A DNA stretch of 64,000 bases. It comes from Symsagittifera roscoffensis. Taxonomy: Eukaryota; Xenacoelomorpha; Acoela; Convolutidae. Every line of letters starts with the position of its first letter. The stretch's first letter is position 1. Location: NCBI RefSeq assembly GCF_963678635.1, contig NC_087065.1, forward strand, positions 55,766,397 through 55,830,396. Reading direction: 5' to 3'. The translations under genes were made by a program, and so were the position numbers. The notes below the pieces were generated by a model. That model did not search any database and was not told the origin of the DNA. It was given only the letters and a program-made list of their open reading frames with translations. This document shows, piece after piece, positions 58,205 to 64,000 of this stretch.

Positions 58205-58550
58205 CGAATTCCTACGAGAGTGCCATCGCTGGGCAAGAGAGAACCTCGTCTGGGCATGTAGACAAGTGAAGTTGCTCAAGGGTCCAAAACAATAATTTTC
58301 TTGAGTTAAAACTAGTTATTCCCTAAGACTTCCAGAGTTGCTTTACTGGTATAATTTACTTAATTCATGTGAAATGTTTTAGAACATTGCAACTTCTTAC
58401 GAGAGTGCCATCGCTGGGCAAGAGAGAACCTTGTCTGGGCATGTAGATGACTGAAGCTGCTCACTGGTCCAAAACAATAAACTTCTTGAGTTAAACAAGT
58501 TATTCCCTAAGACTTCCAGAGTTGCTTTACTGGTATAATTTACTTAATTT
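58205..58550. repeat. 185-nt direct tandem duplication
   Basis: The block tacgagagtgccatcgctgg to ggtataatttacttaatt occurs at 58,213 and again at 58,398. The copies differ by a few substitutions and short indels. Confidence 0.8.
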
Positions 58551-59212
58551 GAGAGTCGCGTCACTATGTGAAAACTTAATTTAATTTCACACAGTTATGT
58601 TGAGATAAGGTGGGCTTCAGGTTGATCCATCTGAAATGGATCAAAGGTCCACTGGCCAATAAAAACCAATGGTATACTTGAATTCCCAAACCTGTTTTTA
58701 ACGGCGTTCGCGTGATATAGGTATTTAGAGACCTAGCCATGGGGGCGTTTTTATTTCTAGAGTGTGGGGTATTTTGGTAGTGGCCTTTTAGCTAAAACCC
58801 GATTTTGTAGTCCCAAGTCTTAAGCGAAACTACTTGGCTCCGACAAAACGAGGTTCAAAAACCCAAGAGATGGTGTCCCTGATCCTTGAGCCAATGGTTA
58901 TAGGGCCTATATTTTTCAACCTCACATGTGACATAAGCGGACGACTGTAACATTCCAAATCAATTTTTTATTTTTCTAACTGCTTAGTTCAGCCTTGTCT
59001 GTTTTCTTTCTCGATAATCGCTCATCTGAATTTCGCGGTTTTTCAGTTGTCGCGAAATTCCAAGGTCGTGACGTGTCTTCCCTTTTCAACGAGTTTTTGT
59101 AAATTATTTTGTCACTACAGATTATTCTCTTCAAATTTGTTCAATTGGACGATTAACACCATTAGTCAATTAAAACATCAAATCCTCCCACTGAACTATT
59201 CCAGATAAAGTT
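58551..59212. other. unannotated stretch
   Basis: No gene recognised. A segment near 58,885-58,960 resembles 60,555-60,635 (see findings). Confidence 0.35.
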
Positions 59213-59504
59213 TCAATTTTTTTCTGACGTAAATTTCAGGTCACCTTGGTCGAATGTCACATTTTCAATTACTCTGATTTGATTATTTGAACGAACGCAG
59301 CGGTTATAGAGGAGTAGCACGTTTTTTCTGATCTTCTGGGATCCAAAACTGGCTCGTTGCATCCCGGAGCAGGCAGTAATTAAGTGCAGCATTGCGTCTC
59401 CACGTGAGAAGCAGAGAAAAGAGCTTTCACGTTTATCAATGTGCTTGTCGCAAATCCTATATTTTTCCAATTCACCAATTCCAAGTTTCACAACACCAGA
59501 TTCA
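59213..59504 (-). CDS. unrecognised gene, downstream exon
   Basis: The acceptor aaaatccag|T at 59,505 gives an open frame ESGVVKLGIGELEKYRICDK, SSFLCFSRGDAMLHLITACS to DQGDLKFTSEKN and a stop. It joins in phase with the donor at 59,724 (GA+T). I do not recognise the family. The frame is compositionally like coding sequence (Cys, Trp-poor, balanced charge) and is the longest in the neighbourhood (111 codons), but a mobile-element origin is not excluded. Confidence 0.45.
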
Positions 59505-59690
59505 CTGGATTTTGAGCACAGGATAAATATCTGGTTCCGCAATTCCAAGATTGTACACCCCCGGATTCACTGAGACCAAAAAAGGGTGGAAAGGATCTGA
59601 AAATTTGATTGGGACTGAGATCAAATATTTCAACAATTCCTAAAAAATCGCCGCGACTTCGAGGTTTTACGCCTCCAGATTCTTTGGAAA
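59505..59690 (-). repeat. two extra copies of an exon start
   Basis: The word (t)gaatcyggnggngt, preceded by an acceptor-like AG, occurs three times: ttttccaaag near 59,682, ttttttggtctcag near 59,572, and aaaatccag at 59,505. Each is followed by a ggaatt(g) and gaa-rich segment. The units are about 70-110 nt long. Confidence 0.5.
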
Positions 59691-59723
59691 ACATAAAAAG
59701 TCAAGCATGAGACCTGCACTTAC

Positions 59724-60034
59724 TCAAGTGCTTTTTGATTTTCCTTCTCCTGGTTTTCGTTTTCTAATCTTCCTTCTGTCTTTTCGCCTTCTTTTGTTCG
59801 CCTTCTTTTTTTTGTTCTTTTCTGATGAATGAGATTTCGAAAAGTTTTTCTGTTATTCAGCCTCGTGAGTGTTAATTTCAGGTCGATCGCAGTTTGGGTG
59901 TGAACTTTGATGAGCTCGTACAAAATATTAGTGTTCGACTTTTCCTTTCTCAGAAATAGGTTTCTCCGAATTTTAAAGTAAGATCGAGAGATCAGGAGGC
60001 CCTTGTCTTCGTGTGTAGACAATCGCTTTAAAAT
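59724..60034 (-). CDS. unrecognised gene, upstream exon (basic, Lys-rich end)
   Basis: Frame ILKRLSTHEDKGLLISRSYF, KIRRNLFLRKEKSNTN, ILYELIKVHTQTAIDL, TRLNNRKTFRNLIHQKRTK and a charged tail. The donor CTTGA|GTAAGT at 59,723 is a perfect consensus. The acceptor is probably aaatcag at 60,035; the frame upstream of it closes at a stop. No start codon is seen, so this is an internal exon. The tail is rich in Lys/Glu and may form a helix or nuclear-localisation segment (inference). Confidence 0.45.
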
Positions 60035-61016
60035 CTGATTTCGAATGAAATTTTTTTGAATGTTGATAAGTTTGGGAAAATTTAGGGTCGGTATTTATTC
60101 TGGGTTGCACAATAATTGCTGGAGTGGGTTGTAATACTGTTGCTAATAATATCGTGCCAGATGGCAATACCCTTGCGGCGTAGAAGTATAACCCTGTTTC
60201 TGAATGGATTTTGGACGATCTTGAGGAGATTCCCAGATTTGGGATTCAAGTATAGACCGCGGATAAAACAAGGTTGTTGTCGGAAAACTTTTTTTCGCTA
60301 TACTTCAGTGATTGTGTCAAATTTTAAAGACAACTAGCTCCAACTATGTAAATCATAAGGGGTCACAGCACGGCCACCCCGGTTTTTGTTTCTATTTTGT
60401 TTAAGTTTATCACAAGAGTCAAGCTTTAAGCTTGGCTTTGGGAACGTTCTGTTTTCTTTCTAGAGTTTTCTTTCTTCTCGGGGGAGTTTTGTAGTTGCTT
60501 TTAAGCTCTTACGATCAAAATGTTCCATTGCTGTATCTTGTATTTGGCAGTCAGTTCCTCTGGCTTCAACTATTGGATAAAGAGTCTATCCTTATTAGTC
60601 TCATATGTGACTTGATTGCACGACTGTTACAGTCCTGAGGGACTATGCTTTCCAGGACAGGTTTTCGATTTTTCTTTTATTTACATTGTTTGTTCGAGTG
60701 TAGAGGTGTGGAGGGACAGTTAACTTTTGGATGAAGTAATCATCAATGAAAAACAATTGATTTGAGCATAAAAACATGTTTCGATCCTGCAAAATGCAAT
60801 TAATCGTCCGACTTGAAGCTCTATTTAAATCTTCGATGTTTTTTGATTGTGAAATAGTAGTGGTAGTACAAGATTTAGGGACAGTTCTCACGGGTTTGCA
60901 CCAAGATTCAACTTCAACAGTTTAGTTTAATCTTGTTTTTGATAGTACAGTTTCCACACCCGGATTTTATTCTCCATGTGAAAATTAAGAAAAACAAATA
61001 TCAGATGAGCTTTACC
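60035..61016. other. unannotated stretch
   Basis: A minus-strand frame at 60,643-60,891 (ILQDRNMFLCSNQLFFIDDY, VPPHLYTRTNNVNKRK) could be a further exon of the gene at 59.2-60.0 kb, but no splice pair was confirmed. Confidence 0.25.
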
Positions 61017-62655
61017 TCACTGAAGAGATCACTTTGAAAAAATTTTCTGAGCTAGAAATAACAAAATCAAGGTAACTAGATTATCTGTAGCCACGGGTTC
61101 TTAATGAAAATTGCAATGAAATAACCAAAACTTTGAATTCAAAATTTCAAAAATCATGGGAATTTGGTAAAATTCCTGAGAACTGGAGACGTGCAAATGT
61201 CACGGTATTACATAAAAAGGACTCAAAGAACGCTCCAAATATTTATAGATCAGTCAGGCCAATATCAATATGCTTCGAAGTTTAGAAAAAATTCTGTTTA
61301 GAAAAATGTTTTGTTACCTTGGTATGAACAAAACGATATCGAATCAATAATTTGGAATTTCACCAGGCCGATCGACAACACTTCAATTGATGAGAGAATT
61401 TGATGACTGGACAGCAGAGTTACACAAAGGCAATGACGTCGATGTTATCTATATTGACTTCACAGAAAATTTTTGGTAGTGTCCCCTATAGAAAACTACT
61501 GAACATCATCTCCAGATATGGAATCAGAGTCAAAACTCTGGACTGGATAACTGCCTTCTTGTTGAAACAGCGAGTAGTAGTGAACAAAAGTCACTCATAC
61601 TGCGTTCCCGTCATCAGCGGAGTCCCTCAAGGACCGGTACTATGACCAACACTGTTTGTATTGTACATCAACTCCATGACAGACGGAGTCACCTCAAATA
61701 TATTTGTTTATGCTGATGATGCAAAAATTAACAGACCAATTAGAACCGATGAAGAAATAGACAAACTGCAGACTGATCTGAATCGACTATCAACGTGGTC
61801 CAAAGGAAATTTAATGAAATTTACCTTACAAAATGCCACAAAATAATAATATCGGGAAGAACGAAGACGACAGAAAGAAATTATACATTGGATGGCAAAA
61901 ATATCTTGAGCAATGTACAAAACGAGAAAAACCTGAGGGTTATCATTGACTCCAAATTATCTTTTTGAGAACACATTGCTAAGACAACAAAGTTAGCTGA
62001 AAGTATGGTTGCAATTATGAAGAAAAGAGTTTTGAACTTAACGGAAAAATCAGGGCGGCGACTCTCTACAAAACCTTGATGAGACCGCAATTAGAATACG
62101 CTGATCAGTCATGAAACCCATTCCTGAAAAAAGATAAAGTAGCGATTGAAAACGTTCAGCGAAGGGCAACCAGACTAATCCCAAGCTAATGCAAATTAGC
62201 ATACTATGAAAGATTGAAAGTTTTGAAGCTTCCTACCCTGGAGTTCAGAAGAAAACATATGATAGAAGTGTATGAAATCTTGAACTGTGTTTATGATGTT
62301 ACAGAAACTGAAGAAAAGCTTAGAATAAATGAAACAAATTCTCGTGAAAATCGGGAAAATTGATGACATGAAACTCACGAACTTGTTTACGAAGTAGCTT
62401 GTTCATTAAAGCAGCCATTAACGACTGGAACTCACTATCAGAGTATTCAATTTCCGGCGTTCGCACCAACTTGTTCAAATTGAGTCTGGATAAACTCTGG
62501 GAAAACAATATGTATGATACATCCTTTCTGGAATGAAGAATTGGACGTCCACAGAACGCGCAGAACAACAGAGGCTGAGAAGCATATGGATCAGAAATTA
62601 TCTGTGTAACTCTGTATGTTCATTTATTTCCTCTTAGTAGTGTCTAATAAAGAAG
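61017..62655 (+). pseudogene. non-LTR retrotransposon (LINE) remnant, reverse transcriptase
   Basis: Pieces in several frames read IPENWRRANVTVLHKKDSKN and YRSVRPISI (RT blocks 1-2), then DWITAFLLKQRVVVNKS, VISGVPQGPVL (the G-V-P-Q-G block), TLFVLYINSM, NIFVYADDAKINRP (catalytic Ala-Asp-Asp) and LQTDLNRLSTWSKGNLMKFT. The C-terminal part (AAINDWNSLSEYSISGVRTN) ends near 62,535, and gtctaataaag follows at 62,642. The block order and the FVYADD motif fit the jockey/CR1-like branch. It is dead, with many stops and shifts. Confidence 0.85.
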
Positions 62656-62799
62656 TGCCAATAGATTTTTTTCAAGGTATCCTCGTTATGTTCGTTGCCA
62701 AAACTAGGGTACCTTCGTGATACGTATTTAAAGAGAAGTTTCGTTCATCGGAAAAAAGTTGTCATCGGTTTTCATCAATTTTGATTTGTACAGCCTGTA

Positions 62800-63330
62800 T
62801 TCTCATTTTTGAACTTGTCTAGTGTTTCCTTGCGAATCAATATTTTCTAATCTTACCTCTTTATCGAAATCACATTTTCTCCTTGACAATTGAAAAAGAA
62901 GATCATGCATGTCGAAGTATAGACTGACTGGAAGTATTCTTAGGGAAAGGAGGCGGTTACGGTAATTTATGTTCGATCATAATACCCATTTTGTTGCATA
63001 GTGTTGGACTTTTTCAAACTCTTGGAGGTTTGGACACCACGCTTGAATTGCGTATGTTGCTGTCGGTACTACGTACCCAGTATACGCGTTCAACTTAGCC
63101 TCAATGGTAGGCCAAAGTAAGGTTTCTTTTAATTTGAAAGAGTGCTTTCGTTGCCTTTCTGAAGCGTATCTGACAATGTTCAGCCCAGTTTAGGTACTGA
63201 GGCACAATTAGCCCTAGGTCACTGATGCACAACTGAAACTCGACTGGCTCCAGAGGATTGTCCATGAGATACACGCTCATTGTTTCAAACTTATAAGTAA
63301 ACGATTGCCAGCTTTTCAAAAGTTTGAGTA
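62800..63330 (-). pseudogene. second LINE remnant, C-terminal RT part
   Basis: Minus-strand frames read ISDLGLIVPQYLNWAEHCQI, KATKALFQIKRNL, then in another frame KLNAYTGYVVPTATYAIQAW, QEFEKVQHYATKWV, stop, and YRNRLLSLRILPVSLYFDMH. This is the typical region after the RT core in LINEs (DLGV, W..H, QxWxP, RxxLLxLxxLP). It differs from the remnant at 61-62.7 kb, so a separate insertion or family is likely. Its 3' end faces the 3' end of that element. Confidence 0.7.
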
Positions 63331-63603
63331 AGAAAACATCGAAGTTGAATTAAAACCTAGAACGGAAAAGCTATTTGTTTATCAAACATATCATGGTTAT
63401 AATAATCAATATTAATCATAATCATAATAAAGTGAATTCTTGAAAAGCAAAGCGATTGTATGTCCTATATAGTCAGGTAAAATTTCCATTAGATAATTTG
63501 TGATTCGACTAGGTTTACATAAACATAAAAAAATCCAAGAGCAACTGTTAGAAGGATTCTAAAACTTTGAAAAGAACCTGCACATTAAATTGAGAATACG
63601 TAC
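63331..63603. other. unannotated stretch
   Basis: AT-rich, no feature recognised. Confidence 0.3.
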
Positions 63604-63814
63604 TTTGAGCCCGTCGGGATTCGACTCATTTCCACAGTGAGTTTGCCCTAAAACAACTTTTGTACCAAAAAGTTCCTCTTTGGAATTCCCGTTGGATTTT
63701 TGGTAAACTGAACGGGTTGGAACGTGAATTCGGATCAAAACGGCAAAAGGGTTCCCACTCAATGTGATACTGCCCATCATTCATTCTCGAAAAAAGTAAC
63801 AGCTCCGTCAGCAC
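63604..63814 (-). other. exon-like segment with strong splice signals but no open frame
   Basis: Bounded by gattttttttccag at the 5' side and CTCAAA|GTACGT at the 3' side, 211 nt. No single frame is open throughout. One frame starts ADGAVTFFENE and stops; another, from MMGSITLSGNPFAVLIRIHV, runs to the donor. This could be a coding exon broken by a frameshift near 63,780, or chance. Confidence 0.3.
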
Positions 63815-63933
63815 CTGGAAAAAAAATCACGGCAGAACACCAAGTTTAATGAGAGTTCATCATTTAATTGGTTCAATAACCATCTAATAATTTTTTTGTT
63901 GAAACTTGAACCATCTTCATATCTATTTTTCAG

Positions 63934-64000
63934 GCTGTCCAGCAAGGTGATGCATATAAATTAACAGGCACAATGGTTGACTTAAAGACATTCAGCTTAC
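63934..64000 (+). CDS. possible exon running off the right edge
   Basis: The acceptor-like atctatttttcag at 63,921-63,933 is followed by an open frame AVQQGDAYKLTGTMVDLKTF to the window edge. 22 codons are too few to identify a protein. Confidence 0.25.

Noticed and set aside
61400-61846. Intact RT gene
   Set aside because: The open pieces are separated by stops and shifts; it is a remnant.
1-64000. CRISPR arrays, rRNA genes, functional tRNAs, bacterial operons
   Set aside because: None seen. Tandem repeats here lack the direct-repeat and unique-spacer layout, and tRNA-like words do not fold well.

Overview
The window is nuclear DNA of an invertebrate animal. It is AT-rich, has spliced genes with kilobase introns, and is full of Ty3/Gypsy and LINE remnants and many kinds of tandem repeat. 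There are no bacterial operons, CRISPR arrays or rRNA genes. The species cannot be named from the sequence; a lophotrochozoan or flatworm-like animal is only a guess.

Layout. 1-2,156: nothing recognisable. 2,157-14,074: three head-to-tail copies of a ~4.0 kb non-coding repeat carrying ATAATCGATTAT-type dyads, G-run minisatellites and GCGGATTCCGC motifs; copy 3 is a mosaic of the other two. 14,074-15,900: short repeats and low-complexity DNA. 15,904-27,906 (minus strand): a calpain gene, of which six exons join in consistent phase. Its first exon(s) are not found. Its product has lost the catalytic Cys, His and oxyanion Gln but keeps a canonical EF-hand, so it is predicted to be a pseudoprotease. 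One intron appears to be GC-AG. The 5.3 kb last intron holds a 2.1 kb foldback-like element with arms of inverted 34-nt tandem repeats and a 36-nt minisatellite inside. The 3.8 kb intron holds a diverged tandem array.

27,907-32,954: T-rich DNA with no supported gene. 32,955-55,220 (minus strand): a tandem array built from one Ty3/Gypsy-type retrotransposon. Reading 5' to 3' on the minus strand, unit 3 (6.15 kb), unit 2 (8.75 kb) and unit 1 follow each other, and only unit 1 keeps integrase. Unit 2 contains a 2.61 kb internal duplication. Unit 1 has the same duplication junction but lost 2.72 kb, which fused gag to RNase H. The same disabling lesions recur in the copies (protease DTG changed to DRV, frameshifts in gag and RT, RNase H Asp to Asn). 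The array therefore probably grew by DNA-level duplication of a dead element.

55,220-64,000: a 50-nt minisatellite, a 185-nt tandem duplication, an unrecognised minus-strand gene fragment at 59.2-60.0 kb with a triplicated exon start, two LINE remnants lying 3' end to 3' end, and weak exon-like segments at the right edge.

The calpain is the only confidently identified host gene. The rest is mostly repeat-driven: tandem duplication, unequal exchange and decay of mobile elements.
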